64,000 nt of DNA from Isochrysis galbana (Eukaryota; Haptophyta; Isochrysidales; Isochrysidaceae), in the NCBI GenBank assembly GCA_018136815.1, contig CM030943.1, forward strand, positions 797,975 to 861,974. Direction: 5' to 3'. A model generated the notes under the pieces. It was not told where the DNA came from. It made no database searches and saw only the letters and a list, made by a program, of their open reading frames with translations. This document shows positions 40,794 to 55,700 of this stretch, piece after piece. The number at the start of each line of letters is the position of its first letter. Within the stretch, counting starts at the first letter, position 1. Position numbers and translations under genes: made by a program.

Positions 40794-43700
40794 ATGCGCG
40801 CCTCGCCCCTGCTCTCCCTGCTCCTTGTGCTGGGCGCCAGCTGCGGTGCCCACGCCAAAGCGCTCGTGACAGCGCTCCAGGGCCACCGGGCCTCTGCAGG
40901 GATGGGGGGCGGCTCAAGCCTCTTCGTCTCGCACCTGGGCGCCGGCTCCTTTGCCGAGCCGCCTGCCATATTCATCGGCTCGACACCTTGCGACGTACAG
41001 TACCACACCTCAACGGCAGAGCGTTTGCACTGCATCACGAGATCCGTCAATTGGGCTGATGCACAAGCGATGCCCTACTGGCTTGTCGGCATCGATAGCG
41101 ATATGGGCCGGGGGGTGGTGTTTCCAATCTATGTTATTACGCCGGATGGCGAGCTTGCCGAATGCAGGGTGCAGGTGCGCAGTGGTTACCAGGGATTGCG
41201 CTACCGCCTGTTGCTCACACCCACGTTCTTCACTCTCGTTGCTTGCCTCCCCTGCCTTTCTTTGCAGGGCGGCTGCAACTTCCGCATCGACTTGTGGAAC
41301 ACACCAAACATCTCACTCGTCTTGACACCATCTGTCGTCAGAGGCAGCCTGCTGCGCTTCGGTGGCTCAAATCTCAACGTTGGACAAAGCGGCGACCCAA
41401 TTGTATTGACGCGTGGCGATGGTGTCGATAGACTCGCATGTCGTACACGGGACAAGGAGATGACTGCAATCACATGGAGGTATTCCGCAGCGCGTACTCG
41501 CATCTGGACGTACAGCCTGGTTAATGGCACACGACTCATTATCCTGACGCAACTGCTGCCGTCCGCCCCCTTGTTTGTAGCTCGGCTTCTTTCACTGGCT
41601 GCCAAGTCGACGCGGATCTCCCAGGCGTCGCTGCTGGAGAGTGGAACGTGACGTTGAGCCTCATTCGGCCAGTCGATTATGGAAACGCAATTATGTTGCC
41701 TTTCGCTCGGCGCATCAGCTTACCTTCGGGTGACGCCTATCACCTCGACATTCTCCCGCGTATCAGCTCTGTCTCGCCACGCCGAGGATCCATCGCAGGG
41801 GGCACCAGCATCACAGTGTTTGGCGATGGCTTCGGCACCGACAAAGCTGAGCTCCAAGTCAGTGTGGCAAATCGGCCATGCACCATTACGTCGGTGCACG
41901 TGGGGGGAGTCGAATGCACCATTGACTTCATGCCGGCCATGGCCCCAAGCAGCGCATCGGCATGGTTCCCGGCGGAGCGTGGCGTCCTCCTACACCTCTT
42001 TTTCGTCGGTCAGATCCATTCTAGCGAGCTTGTCAACCAGGCTGCTTTCCCCGCCACACCAAATCGCAAGCTGCTCCACGACGATTTCTCCTCGGTGCAG
42101 GGCCTGGGCAAGCCGCATGCGATGCGCGTGATGAGCTACTTTACACCTCCGGTCGATGGCGCCTACACCTTCTTCATCCGCGGAGGCACTAGCGCGCAAC
42201 TATGGTGGTCAGGCAACGCCTCTGCAATGCGAGCCGAGTTGCTGGCGCATATGAATATCAGCCAGCCACAATGGCCGGACGTGCAGTCACCAGGCCCGGA
42301 AGATCGATCGCGTGTCTCTCGCAAGTTGCAACTGCTTGCGGGCCAGCGCTACTGGATGGAACTTCATGGGTACGAGGGTAGCGGCTGGGGCCTTCTCCAG
42401 GTTGGCATCCGTGTGCACAACGTCAACATGCCTAAGTTCAACCCAGACGCAAGCGCCAGGCAACATCCGTGGGTGGCACGTGAGGTGCAGCGTGTGGACA
42501 TTGCGCTCGGAGAATCATCTGCGGAGACGCATCGACTCGTGCTGAACGGGACGGAGACCTATGCGACGGAGCTGGCGCTGGCTGGGTCGACGCTCACTGC
42601 GATGGCGACTGTGCCGCCCAACGCGACCGAAGCCGAGGTCGCCACGGCGGTCGACATGTTGCTAGGCGTGCGCTGCTCGTACAGCGGGCCAGCGTCGGAC
42701 GGCGACATCCTCGACCTCGACACATTCGAGGCAGGTCCCCATGGCGCGTGGGTATCCAAGGAGCTGTGGCGAATGAATTACGAGGGCAGCCAGAAAGAGC
42801 GCATCCGCCCCATCATTCCTGGTGTGGTCGGTGTCGAGGAGGCTGAGCCCCATTGCGGTCGGTATGCGATGCGACTAAACGGTTCGGCCGCTGTTGCGTT
42901 CAACACGCAACCGAGCCAATACTCCGGCGCTCATCTCGAGGAGGACCAAGCGGGCCGGGTCCTTTCGATTGGGTACGAGGTATGGCGATTCCCCTACATG
43001 TGCGCCGCCTTTCGGCTTTCGCCGGGCACACGTGCCAACATGAAGGTGATGGCCCGCTTCTGGGACCGCTCACGGGAGAAATGGAACGAGTTCAAATTCA
43101 ACCTGCGCCTCAACCAGGCCGATTACGAAGAGGGCTGGGCGGAGCGAGGAGGCTTCCCAGGTGTGACCGACGATGACCAGTGGCACTACTCTTGCATCGA
43201 CCTTCTTACCAACCTGAATCGCTTTTGTACTGGCACGTGCGTGCCAGATTCATGGCTCATTCAAACTGTATACCTCTATCCACGAGGTAGCAATCGGGAC
43301 GAGACGATGGCTGGACGCTTCTTCAGCGGCCTCTCAGCAATCTATGTAGACGACTTCTACCTTGGCAGCTCACCACGATTAGTCACGCGGGATGCGTCGC
43401 CCGTGCCCGCCTCGGCTAGCGTGACGGTAAGCCGCCTCGAGGATGGCCGCGCAGCATGGGATGTGACACTGGTGTCGCGGGACGGCGTGCCATTGCCGGC
43501 TCTGACGGCGGTGACTGTTGCTTATATCGCGCTCGATGCGACCAACGCGACCAACGCGACCAACGCCTCCCCACCCGCTAAGATCGACTCTATGAATACT
43601 ACGGCTGTAGTGACGCCAGCTACGCGCAGCCTCATGTCTGAGAGCATCACCGTCTCGCTGAGCTTGGGAGGCCGGACCGTCGAGCTGCCGCTGAGCGCGT

Positions 43701-46700
43701 CAGAGGCCGAGGTCGGCGCGGCTCTCTCCACGCTACCAGCCGCCTCAGGCGGCGTGCATGTCTCGCGGTCGGGCGACGAAGCCTCGCGTGTGTCGTTTGG
43801 TCTAACCTTCATCGCCAACGGTGATGTGCCCGAGATCAAGGTCGAAGTGGACAAGCCAGGGGTGCAGGTCACGGTATCGGAACTTGAGCCCGGGGGGCTG
43901 GACCTGCTTCCCATCCCCGGCTCATATCTGACGGCCCCCTCTCAGGAACCTGAGGTCCTCGTGCGCGTTCGTGGACAGACAGACAGCGTGGCACGTTCAG
44001 TGCACTTCGGCGACCACTATGCGGGCTGCTACAGGAGCTTGCCGGGCCTATCTGCATCGATACAAATGCCCTCCAGATCTATTGAGGCCTGTGCTGAGCG
44101 GTGCTCCAACTCCGCCTACTTTGCGCTGCAAATTAACAAATGTAGTTGCCTATCAGCTTTGCCCAACACCATCCAAACTGAGCCACAATTATGCAGTTGG
44201 GGCTGCCAACCAGCGAATGAGTTGTGCGGATCGCCCACACACTTCTCTGTCTACGCCACGCCCCCCGTCATATCGGAAGCCAGTTCACCTGCTGCATTCC
44301 AATTTGACTCCGCGCGCACACCGATTCTCGTCTCTGCCCAGCCCGCACAGCTAGCTCCAGGCGACACACTGGTGTTGATCGGCAGCGGATTTGCAAATGG
44401 CACGTCTGCTCCGACGGTTACTCTCGGCGGCTCGGCCTGCGAGGTGCAGTCGTGGAACGAAACCCACGTCGAGTGCTCAGCACCGGCATTCAGCGGGAGT
44501 CTAGCGGTCCAGTTGCTTATTCCCGGCTACGGCTACGCCCTCTCGAACGGCCTCTCACCCATCGAGGTGGCGATGGTAGCGTCGATTTACTCGGTCGTCG
44601 TCACCGATGGTCCCGCCACAGCTCCCATTCCCGCCGCCTTAAGCGCAGCGGGTGGAACAACGCTTAAGCTGACTGGCACCGGCCTCGGCGAAGCCACCAG
44701 CTTCTCAATCTACACGCGCAACTCTACATCGGCGGATGCGGAGCCAATCACCGAGTGCGTCGTCGTCGAAGCAAGCACCGGTGCGGCCACCTGCCGGACC
44801 GCCGCACCAACCAACGGAGCCCCCCCGCGGACGCTGGCGGGAACATTACTTTCGTTCGAGCCTGCTGGTGTGACGGTGGCTCCGGGCTTGCGCTTCTACC
44901 AGGAAGCAGAATCGGCGCTTGTGGAGTCGGTCAGCCCGTCTAGTGGCTCGGTTGCTGGCGGACAGATGGTCTGCATTAGTGGCAAGCGCCTCAACATCAG
45001 CGATGCACCATCTATTTTCATCGGGGATGTCCAGTGCGACGTGAAGAGTATATTGGGCACGGAGGCATGCTGTACGACAAGACGCGCTCCGTCAGAGGGA
45101 GCCGCAAACGTGACCGTCTGGTTCCCCGGCTTCGGCCAGGCGCTCGCTCCTGACCCCGGCCCCGTCACCTTCGAGTTTATCTCAAGTGTTGCAATACATG
45201 ACGTTTCACCCGGACGAGGACGCGCTGGGACCATCATCACTATCACGGGTGAGGGGCTGCCTGCGAGCACAGACATGACCGTAGACCTTGGCGACACCGG
45301 CTGCGAGATATTGGAAAGCAACACGACGCACCTCATATGTACAGTCCTGGAGGGTGCCACAACCGGTACAACATCTATCACGCTCCTCACCTCTGGTTCC
45401 GGTCTCGCAGAAGGAGCGTTGACGTTTGTGCACGAAATCGCGGTAACACACATTGCCCCGCGGACTGTTTCCCTCGGTGGCACAGACCTGTTGCTTAACG
45501 TCTCCGGCCTCGAGCACCTCGAAGATGACTTGAACATCACGGTCGGGGGACAATCCTGTATGAGCGTTCGCGTGGTCGGCGAGGGTCAAGTGCGTTGCAC
45601 TGCTCCGCCCGTCTTCGATACCACTGCTAAATTGGAGTCTTGGTTGTCAAGCTTCTATCCCAGTCCGCCGCCTCTATGGCCGCCATCTCTACCAGCATCG
45701 CCGCCAATAGCTCCCTCTCCTTTGGCAACACCTGGCGCTCGCCAAATGAGCGAGCACGCCTTCGAGATAGTTGAGTCAGTGCACATCACAGGAGCCGTGT
45801 GCGACGCCCCAACCGGTTGCGACGTTACTTACAAATACGACTCGACCCCCCTCATCTCCTCGGTCGATCCTACTCGGGGTAGCGCAGGAGACGTCATCGT
45901 GATCAATGGATCCGGTTTTGCTGGCACCATCGCGGACGTGATGGTCGCCGTCGGTGGCCAGCCTTGCTCGGTCACGACGGTGACCTCAGAAACCATCGCC
46001 TGCGTGGCTCCTCTGCATGATGCCATGGGGCCAAAGGCTGTTGTCGTGTCGACAAGCACCGGAAATAGCCTGCTTGGGGAGAATACCTCCTTCACGTACG
46101 AGGCGCAGCTTGATTCTGTGCTGCCCACACAGGGCTCGATTGGTGGCGGCACCACGCTGACGCTCCTTGGCAAGGGATTCAGTATGCGACGAACCGACCT
46201 GAGCGTTTACGTGGGCGGCTCACCATGTAGGGTCGAGACCCTCAACTACACTGTCGTTCGGTGTATCACGGAGCCGTCCAACACCACGGACGACCATAGA
46301 GCCGAGGTGCAGATCGTAGTGGGGGATGTGACAGCTATCTGCGCAGGTAGTTGTGTTTTCGAATATGCCGCCGCCGTCACTCCCACCCTCTCCGACGCCT
46401 TTGTGGCCTGCGCATCTGACGCCACCTGTTCTGTCCGTTTCGAGGGCAGCGGATTCAGCATCGAGGACCAGATTACGATTGCCTCAACGCCGTGCGCTCG
46501 TGACCCAACATCCAATAGCACCCATGCCACTTGTTTCGGCAGGATACCAGCTGGTGTCCACGTCATTCGACTGCACCGTCCTGGATGGGGTTACGGGGTT
46601 GGTACACCTCATCTGCCCACGGTGCAAGTAGGCGTAGTCATTGACAACGACGCCCATGTCCCGGCAAGCAGCCTAGCCGGTGGCCTTGTGCTGAGGATCA

Positions 46701-49700
46701 AAGGCAGAGGATTTGCAACACGCCCCACGGACAACCGAGTGAGCATCTGTGGCAAGACCGCAACAATACTCTCCGCGAGCCCAGAAGCTCTCGATGTCAT
46801 TACACCATCGCTGCTAGTAGACCCCGACCGACGAGATGCTCTCATGTTGCAGACTCAGCCTGGCGATGAGCGCCTCGAAGACTTAACCACGGGCAATGTG
46901 AGCTCGAGCGGGGCAAATATGACCATGGCAGCTGGCTCTCGCATCACACTCCAGTTTCGGGGCTTTGCAGTCCCTCGCGGCGCGACAATCACAAGCTCGT
47001 CATTGCAGTTGACCACAACATTTGGAACAATGGGCAGTACGTCTATTCGTGTTCGTGGCTCCGCCTCAGAATGTGGTATCCCCGTTTCATCCACCACTCT
47101 CTTCGCGGTCTCACCGTCAGCTTCGACCTTCACCGACCTGGATGCCATCTGGACGCCACTAGACTGGAGTGCGGGCGGTCTGAGTACCGAAACTCCCGAC
47201 CTATCACACATTCTTGAGGCGCTAGTCTTACAAGACGATTGGGCAATCGATGGTTCTGCGAACTGCACCCTCTCCCTTCTGCTTGAATACGCTGCGGGCT
47301 CAGGGAGACTTTCCTTCTTCACGTCGGCTACTCCTCTCCTCGCCCCCAAGCTGAAAGTGAAGTGGACTGCGCCGAGCACGCAGGCGCAGCTGGCGTGGGC
47401 CGCGGAGGCTGTCTGCTCCATCGACGTCACAGTGAGCTATGCCGCTGAAGGGCCGCAAACGGCGCCCGGACGTCGCCTCTCCGAGAGCGCTCTGCATGTG
47501 CCCACGTGCGATCCACCGAATGATGTGGCGCTGGCAGCACCCGCAGCTTCTGCCATGGTTTGCCCGCATGTGGAAATTTCCGCCGTTGGTGGGCACACCG
47601 GAAGCATCTCTGTCAACGGCCGCACGTGGCTAGGCACACCTGGTTCCGCTGGCGGCATCTGTACAATTCTCATCCGGGCCCTCACGCACGCAGTCGAGCC
47701 ATCTCACGTGCGATGCTGGGCGACGCATGTCAACGTGGTAGAAGCAAAACGGCTCGGAGCATACATTGTCGAGGAGGTCGCCTCCGACGACCTCCTCGCC
47801 ATAGTCAGCCGTGGAGGTGTCCACGTGCAAGGTGTGAATGAGAGGCTATCGCATGCGCTTTCCCTGCTGAACGTCGGGTTGACGTACCGGGAGCCGCTCG
47901 GCGAATGCAGTTGTTCGAATTTCGCAGCCATCGGCTCGAAATCCGCCAAGAACGCCTTTGCTGAGGCGTTTGGCGGTGCTTCCCCTGGTGCAACCGCCAA
48001 GGTAGACTGCCAACGATATGATATGGCGAGGGCACCCACGCAGAACTTCCGTGGCGTCGGGTCCGGATCGCAAATCGCTGCACTCGCCCAGATAAAGATG
48101 TTCTCGTTCGATCAAACGGAGGGTGGAGGGGTACATTCCGGTCCAGTGATTCCCGGACCGCAATTTGCGGTGGACGGAGATACTTCGACTTTCTGGTACG
48201 CTTTGGGATCCCCAGACGCCGCATTCCAGCTAACCCTAGAGGGTGCGCGAGTTGTTGACAGGGTGGCCTTCGACTGGATGTACGGTGCAAAGAGGGTGCT
48301 TGTTCTCGTGTCTGAGACCGAGGATGGCGAGGATGATTGGCAGCTTGCGGCGCGCTCCGTAAACACGATTCAAGCCCCAGGGTCTCTAGATCTTGGCGGC
48401 GTGGTCGCTCGCCGCATTATGGTCTACATGAACGTCTCACTCGCGCCTTCAGGGATTGGGAGACCCCAATTCGGGATTCGCTCCCTTTCCGTTGATGGTT
48501 GCTTTAACCAGGTGACGGATACCACCGGGATGGTCGAGTTCAAGCGAGCGTTGACGCCGGTGGTGTACAGCGTGCATCCTACTCGTGGCAGCACAGCGGG
48601 CGGCACCGCCCTCCTAATCAATGGCAGCGGATTTGGCGACGTGGTCGACGCGCTCAACATTACTATTGCAGGAGTCAAATGCGAGGTGACAGCGGTCTTG
48701 GTGCATGGCATCGCGTGCACGACCGGGTTCTACGGCCGGCCGGACGCGACGAATCCAGGTACTGGCATCGTGTCCGTTTTCGTTGAAGGTTTCGGTTTGG
48801 CAACAGCTTCTTCTGAAGCGAGGTACACTTACGTCGACCTTTGGTCTCGGAACACCACGTGGGGCGGTGGGCCACTCCCTGTCGAAGGCGATTCCGTCGT
48901 GATCCCCGCTGGCACGAGCGTGCTGTTGGACATCTCCCCGCCTAGGCTCAACGTCTTGATCGTCCAAGGCAGCCTCGTCTTCGACCGTATCGACCTCAAT
49001 CTCGATGCCCACTACATACATGTTCAGGGCGGCTCGCTCACTGTGGGCACCGAGCTGGAGCCGTTCTTGCAGAAAGCAGTGATCACGTTGCACGGCACTC
49101 CCACCTCGAAAGAGCTGCCAATATATGGAGCTAAGGTGCTTGCGTGCAGGAGCTGCACTCTAGACTTGCACGGCGCACCAACGACTCGCTCGTGGACGAC
49201 CCTGAACGCCACGGCGGCGCAGAATGCCACTGAATTATGGTTGCGTGAACCAGTCAACTGGTTCAACGACTCGTACGTTGTGATTACATCTACAACATGG
49301 GCCAAGGAGCAGGCCGAAAAGGTGCATGTTGTCGCAGTCGATGCAGATGGCTACCGGCTGCAGCTGGCAAAGCCTTTGGCTTTCGAACACCTCGGTGAGA
49401 CGCGCCACTTTGGTGGGCACCCAGTCGAGTTCCGGGCCGAGGTAGGCCTGCTTACACGCAATGTCAAGGTGCTGGGCTCGGAGACCGACTCTGACGAGCC
49501 AGCTTTGTACGGTGCGCACATCATGCTACACTCCGCAAGGAACCAGCCGATGGTGGGCCGTATCGAAGACATCGAAATGCACCGTGTTGGCCAGGCCTTC
49601 CGCCTTGGACGATACCCACTTCATTTTCACATGAGTGGTGCAGTTCGCGAGTCGTACGTTCGCCGGATTTCCCTTCATCGGTCTTACAACCGCGCCATTA

Positions 49701-52700
49701 CATTGCACGGCGTACATTACCTGCGCGTGCACTACAATGTCGTGTACGATGTGATGGGACACGCTTTCTTCCTGGAAGATGGTGTCGAGACCAAAAACTC
49801 CTTCGTGGGCAATCTAGGCGTCTTGACGCGCGCGTCTAATGCGCTGCTAAACACTGATCAAGTGCCTGCGACATTCTGGATCACAAACGTCGACAACGAA
49901 TGGGTCGGGAACGTAGCGGCCGGCTCCGACAACTACGGCTTCTGGTTTGCACCTACGAATGCTCCCACTGGCGCATCCGCAGGCACGCCACAATGCCCAA
50001 ACGGCATGCCTCTGGGCCTCTTCTCCGACAACGTGGCCCACTCGAATGGCCGTTACGGCATTCGAATCTATGACATGACCTCTGGTTGGCACCCACGCCA
50101 GCGTCCGTGTCAGCCCGTGGGACCGTCGAATCTTTACGTGCCCATGGTGTTCTCACGCGTTTTGTCGTATCGGAATGCCGTGAACGGCGCTCAGATCTCG
50201 CGGGTGTCTGCTCTAGTACTTTCCGAGTGGCAGGTGGTGGATAATGGAAAAAGGGGCTTGGAGCTCCCCGGCGCGCAAGGCGGTCTTCTCCAGTCTGCGT
50301 GGGGCACAAACTTCTTGAAAAACATGCTCATCGTTGGAACCACCATGGAGTCCGAGTCGCATACGGGAAGGCGGATGGGCATCGAGACTGCCGGGTGGCA
50401 CCGCTTGATTGTCCGCAACACCACATTCGTCAACTATGCGAAGAGCGGTGTCTACGCGGTGACCGGGCTCGCCAAGGAAGCTTTTACGCCTAAAGGCGGG
50501 GGTTGGGAAACGCGATTTGAAGCCATCCGGTGGGTCAACGCACCCCGCCGCACTTTCTGGCGCCATCAGCACGAGGGTGTGTTCTACGACGTCGATGGCA
50601 CTTTCTCCGACCTCAGCCCGCGGGTCAGCGGCTCATCCATCGTTGCATGGACGCCAATGCTCGGCGACGCAACTCACAGGCCTTTTCCAGAATGTGTGCG
50701 CGACGATCGATACTCAGGGGGCGGTGAGGGCTCGCCGGGTCTCATCTGCCGCGCAATGCGCTTTGCTCGGGTTTCGGTAGGTGAAGCACTTCCTAGGAAC
50801 GCGCTGTCCCAAGTTGACCTACTGGTACGATACGGTGGCTCGCGAGGCGCATACGTTCGTGAGGACGATGCAGACTACCTGCTAGATAAGTGGAGGCCTC
50901 TCGGCGACCGTTTTCTGGTCCAAATGGATGCAGGTGCTACCCCGATGGTGGCTTTGCCCGTCGGCGAGCAGGCCCTTCTCGGTGCGACCGGCACCTGGGA
51001 TGAAGGTTTCCCCAGTGCTGGTGGTTTGGCCACTTTCAGCTTCAGGCACCGGCGATGCTCGTACATCGGTCAAACGAATTGCCCACAGTTTACGATCGTG
51101 CGCGTTGGGAACCTGAGCTCCGACGGAGCCGTTCTCGAATGGTCAGACGCTTACAAGCCGTGGATTCGATGCGAGGTCCGTCCCGATCTGTGTGTCGGGC
51201 CTGCGCGATACACAGACGTGCCCACCATGCGAGTGATCTACGGCACAATGCGGCGCACCACGAAAAAGGGATACGAATTCGTCGCTCCTGTCAATCGCCT
51301 GTATGAGCTGGAGTGGGACCTCCGCGAATGGGATCGTGCCGATGTGACCCGATATGATATAGGCGTGGGCGAATTGCAGTCCGGCGAGTGGCTCGCGTTC
51401 CGCACCGCGCCTTTGGTCCAGGACCCGGAGTACATCAATTTTGCCATGACGCATGTGGCGTCATCCACCTTCGATCTGGGCCGCTTCCCTAATCCTGACG
51501 ATGACGCAACCGTAACGGAGAGGCTTGCGGCTTTCGCCATGCCTCCCGAAGCCAACAGTAGCGCACTCGTGGGATTACGCCACCAGATTGCAATGTGTGT
51601 TGACGGCGGCACTGGCATGATCGACCACGCTGGTGGTAATGCGACTGTCTCCATCTTCGGTGGAGCTTCGTTGTCGCAAGCTCGCGGGGCGGCCATCCTC
51701 GAGGGCCCTCAGGGATTGCATGGCGGCGGGTGGATCAACGGGCTGGATTGGTTGCCTGGAGTCTCTGCGCTAACCGTGGAGATGTGGGTCAGCGCTGCCG
51801 GCCTTCATGACGGCGGCGAGGGTCTTCTGTTCCGCATTTCGGATACGACGCGTTGGTTGCGGATGCACCTCGACGACTTCCTACCTGTTGCGCAACTATA
51901 TAATGCCGGGGCCGCTGTGCGCACGGTCTATCACTCGCGGCGCTTGCGCCCGGGGATCAGACAGCTCGTTGTTAGGGTTTCGAAGAGTACGCTCTCCCTG
52001 TTCGTGGACGGCACGCTGGCAGCGGCCACCCCCATCCATGAGAAACTACCATCCGCGACTGCTGCCGCAATTTTCGGAGGCAAAATGCGGGCGGAACTTT
52101 ATGCCGTCAACATATTCAACACAAGCCTTCCTGCCGATGAAATCCGACAAAGGCATCTCACCCTTCGGCCATTCCTTCCCGCGGCAACGGGTGATTGGCA
52201 TCGTGACGGGGCGACTCGCACAGGCACCTTCCTCTTCCGCGACCCTGCCATATGCGTGTACAACTGGTGGGATCCTTGCATTGAAGACAAGGGCACGTAC
52301 CAGGCTGTATTCCGTGCTCCCGAGCTGCCGCGCCCCCCCCCCACAGTGAGGGGTCGGACTGTCTACATGTGGTCCGACCCAGCAGCCTGGCCGAAGGGGA
52401 CTGTGCCCAGCCTGGGCGAAAACGTGACCATCGAAGCGGGCAAGCACATCATCATCGACCTAAACCCACCTGAACTGGAGGGCATCACAGTCTATGGCGG
52501 CCTCGAATGCCTCAGCAACGGGACCGATGTGGTTCTGCGCGCCGAGTGGATCTTAGTCAGAGGTAAGGGGCACTTCACGTGCGGAGAGGCCGACAGTCCG
52601 GTCAATGGCACCTTCACTGTGGCCCTTTCGGGCGACCGCTACACCAACGGCATCCGATTCGGTGGCAATAACTATGGGTCGAAGCTCCTCCTTGCGCTCG

Positions 52701-55700
52701 GAACCGTTGACATGCACGGGCGCGTACCCTCGCCTGCTTGGACACGGCTCAATGCCACGGTGGAAGTCGGCGCCGCCGAGATTCTCCTCGAAACCGTCGT
52801 GGACTGGCGAGCAGGCGACGAAATTGTTATCGCCTCCACCTCATACGAGAGCGCTGAGGCCGAAAAGGCCGTCATCACGGAGGTGGTCACCGTAAGCGAC
52901 GCCGCCGGAGCCAACTTCACCGTGCTCCGTCTATCCGAGCCCATCGCCCACCGCCACCTCGCCATGGTAGAGGAGCACGGCGGACGCCGCATTGAGATGC
53001 GAGCCGAGGTTGGCGTTCTCACTCGCGACATCCGCTTCTACGGCACTGACGTCGATGAGGCGCCTCAGTACAGGTCACTATACCTTGGTGAGACAGGCGC
53101 TCGAATCATTGCAGCCAAGTACCGATCAGCCTCACATGCGGGTTTTTTTCAAGAGTCCGGAGTGCTCCGATTGTCGGGCGTTTCCATGTGGCGCGGCGGT
53201 GTCAACGGCTACGACGATCGGCCTTCGATCGGCGTTTTCGATGTAGGCATTGATGGGAAGCAATCCTTCCTCGTCGGTTGTGTGGTGAACGTCAGCTATA
53301 ATAGCGGGATGCAAATCCGACACACAGGGGGCATGATGATCCGAGAGAATATCATCTATTCTACGCTTGGATCCAGCGTCTTGGCCGAATCCACAGGCAA
53401 CGCGTACCTGCGCAATCTCGCCCTGAGTGCTGTCACCCGGCTCACATATCGCCAACGAGAGAAGCGCTCCAGCGTTTTCTCGCAGAATTGGATCGACTAT
53501 GTTGCCAACTTTGATATGAGGGGAGGCGCACTAGGCGCAGCGCGCGGCAACACCATGATCGGAAACGCCGCCGCCGGGTCGGAGCGCATCGGATTCAAGA
53601 TGAGCGTCCCGCCGTCGAGCTGCGGCGACCCGTCTTGGGTCTTCGAGGATAATGTCGCACACTCTCAATCGTCGCTCGGCTTCGGCGTGCACAGGTCGCC
53701 GCATGCCAAGTGTGTGCGAGTTGTACGGCTCACGCTCTATCGCATCTGGACCATGGCCGTCTTTGGCTCTACCACGTACGACTCAATCACGTTCATCGAC
53801 CTTCGTGTCGCAGACTTTAAGGCCGGCATGCATTGGCAGGCTGCGGGGCCGCGCCTTGCCTCGCCGGCGAAGCGCGTCGTGGTGCAGGGCGCGCTCTTCC
53901 TCGGCCGTAGCTTGTCGAACGGGGATTGCAGCGACGAATGCCTCGCTTCTGGCGCATCGGTTGAACAATGCATCGGTCGACCGTCCAAGGTTGACAAGTG
54001 GGCGTGGGAAGCCACCGCTACGCAAAGCGCCCTGTACCTGTTTGGACAGGAACGAGGCATTGCGCTGGGGATCCCCGTCGGGCTGCCGTGGCACTCCGCA
54101 GGCAATGGATACCCTGGACTCTCAGGCGATTTCCGGATCGTAGACACGACCTTTGCTCGATTCATCGAGTCGAAGTGCGGCGTCACCTCTCGTGTACTTG
54201 CGTCTTCGTGTTCCGCCGAGGTGCAGGCACCGATGTTCTTCGAACGTCTCAAGCTCATCGATGTCAACCGCTCCACTCTGATTGGGTTTTGCAACCCCCG
54301 CAGGGGCTGGATCCAGATTAGTGACTGCGTCACGATGGATTGTGATGGACCGAAGTTCAGTCTGTTGCATGACTTGGACGGCTCGCTGACAGGAGGCGGT
54401 TCCAACTCGTCAGTGATGTCGGAGGCCGAATTCATGAATGAGTTCCGTGCCGACGGGGTGACACCGACCGGATACAACATCCCCGCAAAAGCTCTGTATG
54501 ACAGAAACCCCTATGGCCGCCGGCAGCTTGGCAGCGACAAGCGGGGTCCCGTTGTCGAGCTCGATAAGCAGCACCGCAGCCTTGCGCTTACTAGCACAGC
54601 TGCCTCGGAGGAAGAGATTGCGTACAACGGGTACGGAGTTTACCGCAAGGGATGCACCCATCACCCCCTGTGGAAGGCCTACGAATGCCGCAGTTCGGAC
54701 ACCGCAAACATAGGGGACATCCTCATCCCGGCACGGTTCGTGATCGAGTCCTTGGACAAGGACACCGAGACACGCGTACTAGTGCCTGTGACGCTCATTA
54801 GCGGTGGCTATGTGACATTCATGAATGGTGGGATGGATTACGGATGGTGTTTCGGGTATACCTGCTTGCGCCGTCTCAGTACTTTCCACACGACCGTCAT
54901 GATCAACCGCCAGTACGACTTGACCTTCACGGGTACCAACCCGCAGTCACTCCGCTTGATGATGCCTGAGGCGTCGACCACAGCTCGAGTGCTAGTTGCA
55001 CTCTGGTATAGCTCACCCAACAAGCTTGAAGTGTATCGCAGGGGGGTCTACGTCCCGGATCTAAACCCGTCTCCGTACGGTGATGACCTCGACATGCCTA
55101 CGCTGCAGAGTCATTGTGGCGCGAACGCCTTCGTCGCTTCGCACAACAAGTTATACATGCTGGTGTGCGGCGATGAAATGAGCGGTGCAGGCGGTCTCAC
55201 CATTCGAACCGTCCCCATCATAGTACTACAATTTGGGATCGAGGTCAGCGTGGAGGACTTTTTTAATCCTGAGACGTTGGTGAGGAACATTTGCTCGCTG
55301 CTTCAAGTGCCGCCAGACCGCGTCAAGGTGGTGTCGATTGTCGCCGGCAGTGCCGAGCTGACATTGCAACTCGAGGCGGAAAATCCGTGCAATGCGCTCA
55401 ATTGCGGCGAGCGCGGACGCTGCGACCCCGATCTAGGGACGTGCACGTGTGACAACGGGTGGACGACGCCTGCGAGTGACATCTGTGAGGATTGCGCCTG
55501 CACGCAGATGGTCTGCCACGAGTCCTGTGTTACCTGCACCTCTCCGGGTGACGTGTCAAGCGACTGCTTGACGTGCCCCAACGATCGGCCATTGCATCAC
55601 GGTGGCACCTGCACGGCAGCCTGTGGCAGCGCCCTCTATATCGACGGCGCTGGTGTGTGCAGGCCCTGCCACAACAGTTGTGCTGAGTGCTCGGGCCCCG

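Noticed and set aside
41175..41267. Reading through the first intron of the giant gene as coding
   Set aside because: The 93 nt stay in frame, but the gtgcgc...tttgcag ends and the hydrophobic, pyrimidine-derived translation fit an intron better.
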